Both the position numbers and the translations under genes were made by a program. A model generated the notes under the pieces. That model was given only the letters and a program-made list of their open reading frames with translations, did not search any database and was not told the DNA's origin. A stretch of 64,000 bases of DNA, from the NCBI GenBank assembly GCA_026770025.1, contig JAMXDE010000008.1:1674001-1738000 (forward strand), written 5' to 3'. The DNA comes from Craspedostauros australis (Eukaryota; Bacillariophyta; Bacillariophyceae; Mastogloiales; Achnanthaceae). The stretch's first letter is position 1. Every line of letters starts with the position of its first letter. Shown here in pieces: positions 22,309 through 32,212 of the stretch.

Positions 22309-25300
22309 CTAGTGGGTACTCTCGACGGAAGCACTTCCATTCAAACCATTGCCACTGTCATTGTCACCGTCATCGCCACTGGTCAACATTTTGAGCAGCT
22401 CGTCACGTGATTCGAACCCGCCGTCAATGCCACCTGCCCTGTACGCTTGTTTTGACTGTCGCTTATCATCCACCAATCCACTCTCGCTGTTGGGTGATCG
22501 TTGCATCCGCACCCTGTCGATCTTTGCTTCGATGGTGTTCTTCACAAGATACCTGTGGACGAAGGTCTTCTCCCTTTGTCCGATACGGTGAATTCGACTA
22601 ATCGCTTGCATGTCCAGCGCGGCGTTCAAAACGGGTTCCACCATGAAGATGTGAGTTGCATTCGTCAGAGTAAGACCTTCCGCACCATTCTTGATGTTCA
22701 GCAACAGCACGGAACAATCACCTCGGTGGAAGTGCTTCATGCTTTGGCCCATCTTGGATAAGCTTGTTGCGCGGACATGCGACACACCGTTTTCGTACAA
22801 CGCAGCCTGCACAACATCGAGCATATCCTCCCACATGCTGAAGATGATGCTCTTGTCACCAACATCGGTGACGTCCATGACATCGGCAACGATCTTCGTT
22901 ACCTTGGTACCCCAGCTGCCATGGATTTGACGGGCGGTTCTGGTGCCATCATCAGACCGTTTGTTGGTTGAGATCATCACCTCGTTTCGTCTGGTCTTCG
23001 TGGCGCAACGCATGGGGCAAGCGACGGTAGGACTGCCCGGAGCACGCGCAACCAGGCGCTCAAGGCATGGCGAATAGCAGAAGGAATGTCCACAGGCCAA
23101 GACGGCGCGGTTGCCCTTCATTGGGCACAGGCACACCATGCAATTCTCTCCGTCGCTGCCTTCTTCAGCATCGTCGCTCTCTCCGTCTTGGCTTCGGTGA
23201 TGTTCTCGCAGTGCCATGTTGGTGCGTTCCTTGTTTTGATTCTTCAAGTACCGCAACGTGCTCTTATGACGTCGCAGCTGCGCCAACGCCATAGCTTGCT
23301 TCGTTGAATGTTCGGCGTACTTGTGCTTGATGTCGATGGGATGGATGACAGCGTTCAATTCAGCCTCCGTCAGCTGCGTCAAATCTTCACCATCGATCAC
23401 AAGACGAATGGATCGCTTGCTCATCCCAAGTTCGTCCAAATTGTTCAGGAGGTCAAGGTGGACCCTCCAGGCACGCTCTGCTGCTGATCGGGCCTTCTTT
23501 TCTGCCTCGATGACTTCGAAGAATTGCTTTGCACGTTCCTCCAGCTTGGCCGATGATTTCGCCGCGGCCAACTCTCGGCTTCCACGGTTGGATCCTTTGG
23601 CGAAATTCCATATCGATTCCAGCACTATCATGAAGAGACGGTCCGGGATCAGCTTGAGGAACTTCACGGAGACCTGACAATGTCGACACATGGGGCCGGT
23701 CCAAGACCAGTCCTTCTTGCACCGTTGGCACTGGGCGCTCTCCATCACGTCTATCTCATTCGGTTCGGTATCGAAGCGGGTGAACGTGTAGAGGCATTCC
23801 GAGAGTTTCCCTGCCGGCAACGTTGCGCGTAGATCGTCTTTCCTCATGCTCATGGCCTGCAGCAGACCGTAAACGGTGGAGAACTGGGGAAACGGCTTTG
23901 CGCGTAGCTCCCTTCGATCGAAGGCACCTTCCATGGCACTGTTCAGATCCTCGTGCACGCGCCTGCACATCTCGTACTGCTCTCTTGGATTTCCGTGCTG
24001 CGAGTACAGCAGCAACAGCTCAATCCACCACTCATCATCGAAGCAGTCCTTCAGACTTGCTGTTGCGCGGTTCGTCTTTGTCAATGAATGTTTCGACAAA
24101 TCGAACAGCTTCTTCTGACAGGTCTTCATGGATCCCAGGGAAGCTTGCAGTTGACGCTGACCTTCCTTGTGAAGAGGCAGCACGCTGCCCATGTAGAGCG
24201 TTTCGATCTTGTTGGATTCATCCTTCATTTTTAAGAGCCTGCTCTGAATGTCTTCCAGCGACGCGTCTTGCTCCGGGCTACTAGTACTCTCATTCCTCTC
24301 GCCGTCACTGCCGGCCTTGCAGTCTGAGTTGCATGTGAGGAGACGCGAGAGAGCGTAAGTTGCATTGTGAAGCGCGTGGAGCTGTTGCAAGGGGTCGCTT
24401 GCAATATCCGCTTCGAAAACTTCCACATTCATTCCGCAATAAAGGTTGACGCTATCCTCGTTGGAAGGCCCGGACGCAGCACTGATTCCGATTGCGTCCA
24501 ATCCATGATAACTCTCAATCAACAAACGCCATGATTTTGATTTGTTCGTTCGAAAGCCCCGACGCACGAGCCAGCTGGTGTGGTCCACGTCTTCCCCGAT
24601 CTCGAAGGAGGCAACATCCACAAACTCTCCACCGACCGACGCGCTGGAAACTTGCAATGTGCACTTTCGGGGCGTGATGACCCTCCAGGACCCCGCGTTG
24701 CCCAGTTCCGCGACATCGTGTGGGATCGATGAAATTGGCTGCACCTTGATTTGGGTGATTCTCTTGGATGCGCCCTCAAACTCAATCGTCGACCACAGGG
24801 AGGCTTTGCGTTCGATCCACTCGTGCGCCTCCTTGATTTGCCAATCCAGCCTGGCCTTGCCGTCTCGCGCAACGGTGTGGGAGGATCGAAATCCTTTGCA
24901 CCCACCGAGGACTGCCTCACCGACGACATTGCTCGGAACGGAGTTTCCTTCCATCATCTTCAGCGATTCGGTGTACAGACCGCAACTGCTTGCCAGTAAC
25001 TGAGCATCAGTTTCTGGAAATGTCTGGCCTCGCAATTTGGCGTCCACCTTCAGTCTTGAAATTGCTGCCATGGCGTTGGTATGCATCGATGAGAGACGCT
25101 GCGCCTCTTCGCATTTGAGCTTGGCATCATCAATCAATCGATCCAAAATCTGATCCATCGTCAGAATTCGCGAATAGGCGGAGGCAGATGTTGAAGCTTG
25201 TCCGGCAGAACCACCGCGGCCTCTGCCACGTCCAGCTGCGCCTCCTGATCCGTTGCGGCGTTTCTTGATTCGTTCCAACCCACCAGATCCGACTTGGGGA

Positions 25301-28300
25301 TGCAGACACGCTGCTCTGAGGCGTTGCATCTGGTTAGATAGCATATCGAGTTGCTTCATGCGTCTCTTGGACAAGGGCTTTTTCGCTGTGCAAGACGACG
25401 ACGACGACGACATCGCGGTCGTTTCGGCAACGTCTCCAGCCATGTTCAGCGTGGCTTCCAGCTGCCGTTGATAGAAATGCCGCTCCACGGAGGACAATTC
25501 AAGCCATACCTTTTTCTCCACTTGCTCAGGCACGCCCATCTGCTGCCTGACTTCGGATGAGGCCTTCGTGGATCTCCACAGGATGTCCTGAAGAAGGTGT
25601 TTCAACCGATCCTCCCAGAGCGCTCGTTCTTCGGCGGTATCGCCCATGAGAAAGCAATTCGAAAACCACCCCTTCTGCGCGAAAGGTTGCACATTCAAGA
25701 ACAGGAGGAGACCGTGCAGGTCATCCAACTTTCCTTTCCCGATGGGCGTTCCCGACACGCACCATCGATGACGGGCGTGCAATTGGAGTGCCATCTTCGC
25801 TGATGCCGCTGTGGGATTGTCGATCCGCTGCGCTTCGTCCAGACAGATCCGCCACCAGTCAATGGACACCAACGGTGATGGGATCACACGATACTGCTTG
25901 CGGTAGCGAAGCGTTCGACCCGTATCAGTATCAGTGCCATTGCTAGTACCTGTGCTGCCCGCCCCGATGGCGTATGGGTTCTCTCCCGAATGGCTAAGAT
26001 CTCCCATCAGAGTGTCGAAGGTGGTAAGGACGATATCGGCATCGGCCAGCACTGTTGGGTGAATGAGGCTGGATTTCGCTGGATCTTTCTTGCCAGTTGG
26101 GTTCGTGAGGTTGCGTATTCCGGGATACACGTGCACCTTGAGCGACTGTTGCTGCTGCCCTGCCATCATGGGACCGCTCTCGACCAACGTGTGCCGTTGG
26201 ATTTCACGTTCCCACTGACTCAGGATGGCAGGCGGCATCACGATGAGAGTCGCGCGAGACGGAATCAGCCCTTTTGTCGCCGACAATTTGGTCGCCAAGC
26301 AGCACGGGCATGATTCAGATGATCGGATTCGGACCGTCATCGAATCGTTGAAGAATTGGCGGCGTAGGCGTAGCTGTGGTAGGGCGTTGAGATTCGCGAT
26401 GTTCATGTTCGCGCATTCCGCATGCATCGGTTCATCGCATTCTCCGCAAAGAACAATGGTGTCACGCGCCTTTCTTCTGGAATCAAATTTGATGGACTTG
26501 CCGCACAAACATACACCGAGGACGTCATTCTTCCTCGCGTCGTCGCTTTCCCACCACCTTTCCTTGATCTGCAGTGGGCTGCTCGCGTTTGATTCGCTAA
26601 CCGGAGTTTGGGTGCCACCTGATTGCGAAGCGCCCTGTGTGATGGGTGCATCAAGCTCAAGGACCGAAGTTGGCGATGCTTGTTCATTCCTCGCCTTGTC
26701 TGCAGCCGCCGTCGCCGCTGCGGCACGTCCCTGCTGCTTGGTTGGTGTTGATATCAGCTGACTTCCTTGTTGTGCAACGCTGCTGCCATTCGCCGACGCT
26801 TGCGATGGGGCGGGATGGGCCAGAATGCAGGCGAGGACTTCCACCGTCTTGCCCAATCCCATGCTTTCCGCAAGGATGCCCCCACGAAGGGGAACCTTTC
26901 GCGTTGGCATGACGTACGCTTTGGCCTGTTCGTAAGTGGCGGCCCACCAACCTCCGATGTAGGGACAGTAGTACGCAACCGCTGCTGGGAGACTGCGTTT
27001 TGCAGAAGGCATCGTATCTGTCGTAGGCGTCATGATCATGGTGTTCCTGTACGTAGGCAGTGGGATCAGCTTGAATTCTGCCGTCACCACGAACCACGCG
27101 AGTTCCCATTCACGACCTCGATGCTGATGCTGCACAGGCGAGCGTGAGGTGTTATTGTTCTCGATGTCACCGTCGTCGTCTTCCGGATGCTTCTCCTTCT
27201 GCACCATCCACTCAACAGCTGCCTTTTGATAAGGACGCAAGGTTGGGACAAGTCCTGGAATGTCTGAGGATATCGTAGAAGATCGACCGAAGGAGGACGA
27301 CGCATCACGATCTTCACCTCCATCTTCGTGATCGTTCTCGGCACTCGATGGCAATGACGGTATGGACAACGCAGATCGCCGCAAGCAATTGCTGTATTGT
27401 TCGTTATCGACCAAACGATAAACATCCGCGGCGCTTGCAGCGTTGGGTTTATTCAATGGCTGCTTCGAGATGGAGGGATGCAGCCAGTGCTTCACCAAGT
27501 CATGGCTGGGACCGAGGAGCATGAAGAATGCGAAAGCTAAGCATGCGTGCGGTGAGCGTTTCGGAAGATAAATCTGATTCTTGCTATGTGGACAGACGTT
27601 GGTGTGGCTGGATGATGCATTCTGCGGACGTTTCTGTTCGAATGGATTGGACTGGAGGCATCGCAGAAGCTGATGGTGCTTGTGCGCCAACAGAGTCGAC
27701 GGATTGGCAGCTTCGATGACCTTCTCGAGACGGATGTAGAATAGAATCGCGATGGCATCTTTCGCGGTTGGTTGCAGCTTGACTTGCATGCATCCGCTGT
27801 TGATGGCCCCCGTGATCATGTGCAGCAGGCGCTCCTGGGTGTGCTCATAGCGATTGTCCTTCAGGTTGTCAGGGATTTGAGCTCGGCCGAATGCTTTGGT
27901 CAGGTGCTTCATCATATCGGCGAACGTGTACAGCCGTTCGTCTCTGTCACAGATAGAAGCATGTGCCTGCATGTCACCTGTGTGGTTGTTTGCGTTGGAT
28001 TTGGATTTGGTTCGACGGTTTCTCGACGCCTTTTGGTTTGCAATCACGTGACGAAGTAACGTGCCGACACCTTGATCCGTGAGCACGAGCAGTGCGCCAT
28101 CATCATTGTCGCTGCCATCGCGCATGGTGGCGAGTTGAGATCCTTCGATTTGTGTATGTTGCAGTGTGATGACTTTGACCAACAGGGACCGCGTGGAAGG
28201 TGGCAGCGGTGATGGATTGGGACCTGGCTGTTGTGCTTGCGGCGTGATTACTATTGTGGTCCGTTTATGAGCATTCCGTTTTGCTGCTGGCGGCTTCTTC

Positions 28301-29463
28301 GCTTCTGCTTTTGCATTGGAAATCGACGTAGATGATTGGTGTTTCGGATCTCGGGGCGATGCGTCCACAGGATTCGTTTCATGTTGTGGCTCTTTGCGGA
28401 GGCTGTCAATGACATCTATCCATATTTGGATTTCAGGTACCGGAATGTATTGGATGAGGTTGGTTGCGGTGATGGTGCGCGCCCTCTTGGTCTTGCTCTT
28501 GCTCTTGGATGCTGTGATTGGGCGTGGTTCATCTTGCGCAGGAGCGAACGTGACGAATTTCGTTGATTTGGAGGTTGCGGAGGTTTGAGCCCGGGTGCGC
28601 TTGCGCTTGCTCCGTTTCTTTGACGGTGTTCTCGGTTTCTTTGCCTGAGATGAGGATGCAGCGTTTGGTCCCAAATACTTGTCTTGGAGCGCCTCCAGCA
28701 AACTGTCACTTGTTGCTGCAGAACTAGTCGTACGAGTATGACGGCTCGAACTCATACGAGTGCTTCTCCGAGAACTTCGTCGGAGCACACGATGTCCCGT
28801 CACACAAGCAGCTGTTGGTGACGGCGATGGTGGCGGCGATGGTTCGTCGGGATTATCATCATCGTCATCGTCATCGTCGTCGTCGTCATCATCATCATCG
28901 TCGAGGATGGCATTGCGCTTTCGAAGTGTTTGTCGTTTATCATGGGATGATTGATACTCGTATGCTCGGGCGGTGGAGGTTTGGTCGCTGATTTCTGCGT
29001 CTGCGTTTGCATCTACATCTGTCGCTGCAGCATCGCTGTCGGCCTGTCGAGGTTTGACGCGTCCTCTCCATGTCGGAAATAGGGTTTCATCGTTGAGATC
29101 GGCATCTTCATTATCATCGTTGCTGTCGAGACCATCACGCTCTCTGTGAGATCTGATGGATGATGATGATGATGATGATGGACGGTTGTGGTAAGCCTCA
29201 TTGTCCTCGTGAAAGTACTGCTCAATGGATGTAGAGAGCGTCCGTCGCCCCAGGACCACGGTTTCTGCCGTGCTGTTGTGGTCAAGTCCGGATGTGCTCT
29301 TCACGCCATGGTTTGGTTGACGTTGGCCCTGTTCCGATGCAGCTGGACTGTCGGTCGCAACCGCAACCGCTTGCGCAGTCGCGGGCGTGCCATCCTCCCG
29401 CCGTACGAGTACATTCTCATTGCGAGAAAGGTGTTGTTTTGGTGTACTCTTGGTTCGTCCCAT
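22309..29463 (-). CDS. SHPRH-like SNF2 ATPase / RING E3 ubiquitin ligase
   Basis: One uninterrupted frame of 2,384 residues from the ATG at 29463; an in-frame ATG 11 codons upstream also exists. Order: a long basic/acidic disordered N-terminus with a poly-Asp run (about 28,848-28,905); SNF2 motif I ESMGLGKT at about 865-872; a PHD-like Cys/His cluster (CLCG..VLCGECDEPMHAECA) at about 980-1020; LIVMPPAILSQW; a DEAQ box (ICLDEAQRI) near 1207; a long helical insertion; a C3HC4 RING (CMVCLCPM..CGHSFCYSPC) at about 2105-2150; and the helicase C-terminal domain with SRIHRIGQ at about 2185-2320. The RING-before-HelC order with a PHD inside the ATPase lobe matches SHPRH, a ligase for polyubiquitination of PCNA in damage tolerance. 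The linker-histone domain of animal SHPRH is not evident. Confidence 0.9.
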   Translation of the reverse strand: MGRTKSTPKQHLSRNENVLVRREDGTPATAQAVAVATDSPAASEQGQRQPNHGVKSTSGLDHNSTAETVVLGRRTLSTSIEQYFHEDNEAYHNRPSSSSSSSIRSHRERDGLDSNDDNEDADLNDETLFPTWRGRVKPRQADSDAAATDVDANADAEISDQTSTARAYEYQSSHDKRQTLRKRNAILDDDDDDDDDDDDDDDDNPDEPSPPPSPSPTAACVTGHRVLRRSSRRSTRMSSSRHTRTTSSAATSDSLLEALQDKYLGPNAASSSQAKKPRTPSKKRSKRKRTRAQTSATSKSTKFVTFAPAQDEPRPITASKSKSKTKRARTITATNLIQYIPVPEIQIWIDVIDSLRKEPQHETNPVDASPRDPKHQSSTSISNAKAEAKKPPAAKRNAHKRTTIVITPQAQQPGPNPSPLPPSTRSLLVKVITLQHTQIEGSQLATMRDGSDNDDGALLVLTDQGVGTLLRHVIANQKASRNRRTKSKSNANNHTGDMQAHASICDRDERLYTFADMMKHLTKAFGRAQIPDNLKDNRYEHTQERLLHMITGAINSGCMQVKLQPTAKDAIAILFYIRLEKVIEAANPSTLLAHKHHQLLRCLQSNPFEQKRPQNASSSHTNVCPHSKNQIYLPKRSPHACLAFAFFMLLGPSHDLVKHWLHPSISKQPLNKPNAASAADVYRLVDNEQYSNCLRRSALSIPSLPSSAENDHEDGGEDRDASSSFGRSSTISSDIPGLVPTLRPYQKAAVEWMVQKEKHPEDDDGDIENNNTSRSPVQHQHRGREWELAWFVVTAEFKLIPLPTYRNTMIMTPTTDTMPSAKRSLPAAVAYYCPYIGGWWAATYEQAKAYVMPTRKVPLRGGILAESMGLGKTVEVLACILAHPAPSQASANGSSVAQQGSQLISTPTKQQGRAAAATAAADKARNEQASPTSVLELDAPITQGASQSGGTQTPVSESNASSPLQIKERWWESDDARKNDVLGVCLCGKSIKFDSRRKARDTIVLCGECDEPMHAECANMNIANLNALPQLRLRRQFFNDSMTVRIRSSESCPCCLATKLSATKGLIPSRATLIVMPPAILSQWEREIQRHTLVESGPMMAGQQQQSLKVHVYPGIRNLTNPTGKKDPAKSSLIHPTVLADADIVLTTFDTLMGDLSHSGENPYAIGAGSTGTSNGTDTDTGRTLRYRKQYRVIPSPLVSIDWWRICLDEAQRIDNPTAASAKMALQLHARHRWCVSGTPIGKGKLDDLHGLLLFLNVQPFAQKGWFSNCFLMGDTAEERALWEDRLKHLLQDILWRSTKASSEVRQQMGVPEQVEKKVWLELSSVERHFYQRQLEATLNMAGDVAETTAMSSSSSSCTAKKPLSKRRMKQLDMLSNQMQRLRAACLHPQVGSGGLERIKKRRNGSGGAAGRGRGRGGSAGQASTSASAYSRILTMDQILDRLIDDAKLKCEEAQRLSSMHTNAMAAISRLKVDAKLRGQTFPETDAQLLASSCGLYTESLKMMEGNSVPSNVVGEAVLGGCKGFRSSHTVARDGKARLDWQIKEAHEWIERKASLWSTIEFEGASKRITQIKVQPISSIPHDVAELGNAGSWRVITPRKCTLQVSSASVGGEFVDVASFEIGEDVDHTSWLVRRGFRTNKSKSWRLLIESYHGLDAIGISAASGPSNEDSVNLYCGMNVEVFEADIASDPLQQLHALHNATYALSRLLTCNSDCKAGSDGERNESTSSPEQDASLEDIQSRLLKMKDESNKIETLYMGSVLPLHKEGQRQLQASLGSMKTCQKKLFDLSKHSLTKTNRATASLKDCFDDEWWIELLLLYSQHGNPREQYEMCRRVHEDLNSAMEGAFDRRELRAKPFPQFSTVYGLLQAMSMRKDDLRATLPAGKLSECLYTFTRFDTEPNEIDVMESAQCQRCKKDWSWTGPMCRHCQVSVKFLKLIPDRLFMIVLESIWNFAKGSNRGSRELAAAKSSAKLEERAKQFFEVIEAEKKARSAAERAWRVHLDLLNNLDELGMSKRSIRLVIDGEDLTQLTEAELNAVIHPIDIKHKYAEHSTKQAMALAQLRRHKSTLRYLKNQNKERTNMALREHHRSQDGESDDAEEGSDGENCMVCLCPMKGNRAVLACGHSFCYSPCLERLVARAPGSPTVACPMRCATKTRRNEVMISTNKRSDDGTRTARQIHGSWGTKVTKIVADVMDVTDVGDKSIIFSMWEDMLDVVQAALYENGVSHVRATSLSKMGQSMKHFHRGDCSVLLLNIKNGAEGLTLTNATHIFMVEPVLNAALDMQAISRIHRIGQREKTFVHRYLVKNTIEAKIDRVRMQRSPNSESGLVDDKRQSKQAYRAGGIDGGFESRDELLKMLTSGDDGDNDSGNGLNGSASVESTH

Positions 29464-29630
29464 GATGTGCACTCTCCAGAAATACTGGGAATACAATTAG
29501 AGAGTACAGGAGAATACTGATTCTCTAATCCACTTCTTGATGGCAACACACCCTGCGGCTGTTGTTGATCTGTGTGGTTGTGGAGGACAGTTGGCCACCG
29601 TGCTTCCCCCACCGGCGCTTGCGCGGTGAT

Positions 29631-29671
<41 letters not shown>

Positions 29672-30043
29672 CAAGAGCAACGAATGAGCAAATCCAAAGT
29701 TTTATGTGTTGTTTGTGGTTGTGTGTTGTGTGTTGTGTTGTCTCTGGCGATCGAGAACGACGCGACAGGTGCGCGGAGCGTTGGGTTGACCTTCGATGGG
29801 CACAAACGTGTGCGCACGTTTCGGATTCTTTTTGAGACATGGATACCGCGCCCCACATCGGCTCAAGGGGCGCCATCGAATTCCTTCCATCCACCCTCTC
29901 TCGTCTTCTCTTTCCTCACATTCTCATGCAATGCCTATGAGTACGAGTAAGTGTACATTGCGGTGTATAATTCTATATTACATTATATTATATTATATTA
30001 TATGGAATAATATAATGCAACATCAAGACAGCGTTAAATTCTT
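29464..30043. other. Promoter region of the SNF2-like gene
   Basis: Contains a GATGAC/ACGATG microsatellite at about 29,627-29,672 and an A/T-rich TATTA repeat at about 29,970-30,015 next to the 3' end of the zinc-knuckle gene. No gene seen. Confidence 0.45.
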
Positions 30044-30760
30044 TTAAAACTGGACGACCCGCTTCTTCTTGACTTCCGCCTTGGGTGTGGAGCTTCCTTT
30101 CCTTGAAGACTCGGCGTTCTCCACCAGATCTTGCAGAATTTCATCATCCGGAATGATGCTGTCGTCGTCTTCCTTCTGTTTCTTGCTCTGCCTCGTGTTG
30201 TTATGACTGTAATTTCTGCCATCCGGTCGCTCTGGACAGTGTTTGGACAAGTGATGTACAGACTCGCAGAACCGGCAGGACCCACCCCGCACGTAAAGGC
30301 CATGTTCGTTCTGTGGGCATTTGGATGCCAAATGTCCTCGTTGATTGCAAACGTAGCAGGTTGCGAATGCCAAATTGTCGCGATTGTTCGGATCGGCCTG
30401 CTGGGGACAGCCAGATAGGGTGTGTTCTTGCGAGCCGCATCGATAGCAGATGGATTTCGCGCTTGCTGCATGGCCTTGCTGCTGCTTCGGACAGTTGGCG
30501 ACGGTGTGCCCTGGTTTGCGGCAGAGGTAGCACACATCCTTGCGCGTTTTTCCATGGTTGCCGTATCTGGAATGCCGGCGCGAGCCACCGAATTGACGTT
30601 CCTTGACTTTTTCGCGTCGTTTTCTGGCGATCGCAGTGTACTTCTCTCTGCGTTCCGCCTTTGTCATTTTTGGTTTCTGGGATCGTTGTCTTCCACACCG
30701 GACGTTCGTATTAGACGTATTGGCAGCCGCGGCCATGAGGGTGTCGGTGGTTCCTGTCAT
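30044..30760 (-). CDS. CCHC zinc-knuckle protein, ZCCHC9-like
   Basis: Single exon of 238 residues from MTGTTDTLM. The frame is open 39 codons further upstream, but that part looks non-coding. A basic N-terminal segment (KAERREKYTAIARKRREK) is followed by four zinc knuckles, CYLCRKPGHTVANC, CYRCGSQEHTLSGC, CYVCNQRGHLASKC and CRFCESVHHLSKHC, then an acidic tail ending KKKRVVQF. The spacing of the knuckles, GLYVRGGSCRFC and the short hydrophobic C-terminus closely match ZCCHC9 of animals, a nucleolar RNA-binding protein (family knowledge). A role in ribosome or snoRNA biology is inferred from that. Confidence 0.9.
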   Translation of the reverse strand: MTGTTDTLMAAAANTSNTNVRCGRQRSQKPKMTKAERREKYTAIARKRREKVKERQFGGSRRHSRYGNHGKTRKDVCYLCRKPGHTVANCPKQQQGHAASAKSICYRCGSQEHTLSGCPQQADPNNRDNLAFATCYVCNQRGHLASKCPQNEHGLYVRGGSCRFCESVHHLSKHCPERPDGRNYSHNNTRQSKKQKEDDDSIIPDDEILQDLVENAESSRKGSSTPKAEVKKKRVVQF

Positions 30761-32212
30761 GTTTCGGATGCTTCTGCGAAGGGTGCGGAGACGTCGGAAT
30801 GCGAGTGGAGTGGAGTAGAATGGAGTGCAGTGGAGTAGAACCCAGTTCAGCGCTCTTTTGTTCGTTCTGATCCACAAGTACTTGCATGTATAGCGCGCTC
30901 GTTGGGTGGGATGATCTCAATGGCCCTGGATGTTGGACGGTTGGCGTCTGTTGTGTGGATTGGCCCGCAGGTATGCTCGAGGTTCCAGTCGTCGACTGCG
31001 ATTGCTCTCGTGGTTGTTGTTGATCACACTTGCCAAGTTTTCTGTTGCGTTTTCTCTCTTTGGTTGGTTGTCGGAATACTGACGTCATGCACGATTGCTG
31101 TCATTTCACTCGTGGATTGAAATAGATCTGAGACCTCGCAAGAGATCGAAAATATCAGTTCAACGCAAATCACAGGTTTGATGTGTGTGATGGCGTCGCA
31201 TGCGACATGCCTGTTGTGATCCACGACAACAAGCGATATGTATCGTGTCGCAGCCATGTCAAAGCACCAAACAAACACGACATCGCTCTGTTGGGGAGTG
31301 TCACGAGTATCGTGGTGAAAGCCCACGATAAAATCGGCAAACGAGAATGGTGTCCGTATCCGTGATACGCAAAGACGCGTGGGCGTTGAGGAAACGGAAC
31401 CTCTCTGTTTTGCGCGCGATCTGTTTGCCTCCACGAGTTGGTGTTCTGTTGTGCGTTTGTGTGCGTGTTGCAGTGGTTAGGATCGTGAGAGTGGAAAGAA
31501 TACGGTAAATGTGTCGAAACAGGCAAAACTCCACACCAACTCCAAGTCAGGAAAGAAACAAGCGAAAGCAGACAAGAGAGACCAAGGGGAGAGGAGAGGA
31601 CGCGAAAGGTAGCGACTCCAAGAGCATTGAAGAGAGCCAGATACAAGCAGAGTAGAGAGAGGAAGAACGAAAGGCAGCCTCATCGTTGCCAGCAGAGAGA
31701 CTCTGGGCGGAGAAGGGAGCACGTCGGATTCATAAAGCGCATGTTTGCGGATCTTTGAAGTCATCATCGCCAACAACCGAGAAACCAAGAAACTGAGGAG
31801 CAAACACGTCAAAACAACGCGAATCCAGGTCTGGAAGCGTGTCAACACAACACACACAACGAAAGAGGTCCCTCCGGTCAGGTTCAAACATCACAATTAC
31901 GTCCGCGGCTTCGCAGAACAATCAGAAGGCTTCAGAATTCGCACTCTCTTGTGGGTAGCTTGTATCTGCGCGCGTGTTCTTGTCCCAAGCAGCCAAGAGA
32001 CAACACTCCAGGACAAGGCGAAGCACAAGCGAAGCAGAGGACACAAAAAGCAGCATAGCTGAAGCAACAAGAGGAATCTCTGGAATCTCACCCAGACCCT
32101 CCACACTCTCTGAGCCGCAGACGATACAACCGCACCACTGTAATAGAGCGAGTATACTCTGTGCTCTGGACTCTGTCCTATTCTATACTCAATACTCTTT
32201 TCCATCTCCAAA
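30761..32212. other. Divergent promoter region, zinc-knuckle gene and kinase gene
   Basis: About 1.45 kb with no convincing gene. Short frames on both strands lack motifs. Purine-rich (AGAGA, GAAG) sequence dominates about 31,540-31,720, and a long 5' leader of the kinase may start there. Confidence 0.45.

Noticed and set aside
22405-22430. tRNA T-arm-like GATTCGAACCC
   Set aside because: Lies inside the coding frame of the SNF2-like gene, with no acceptor or anticodon arm around it.
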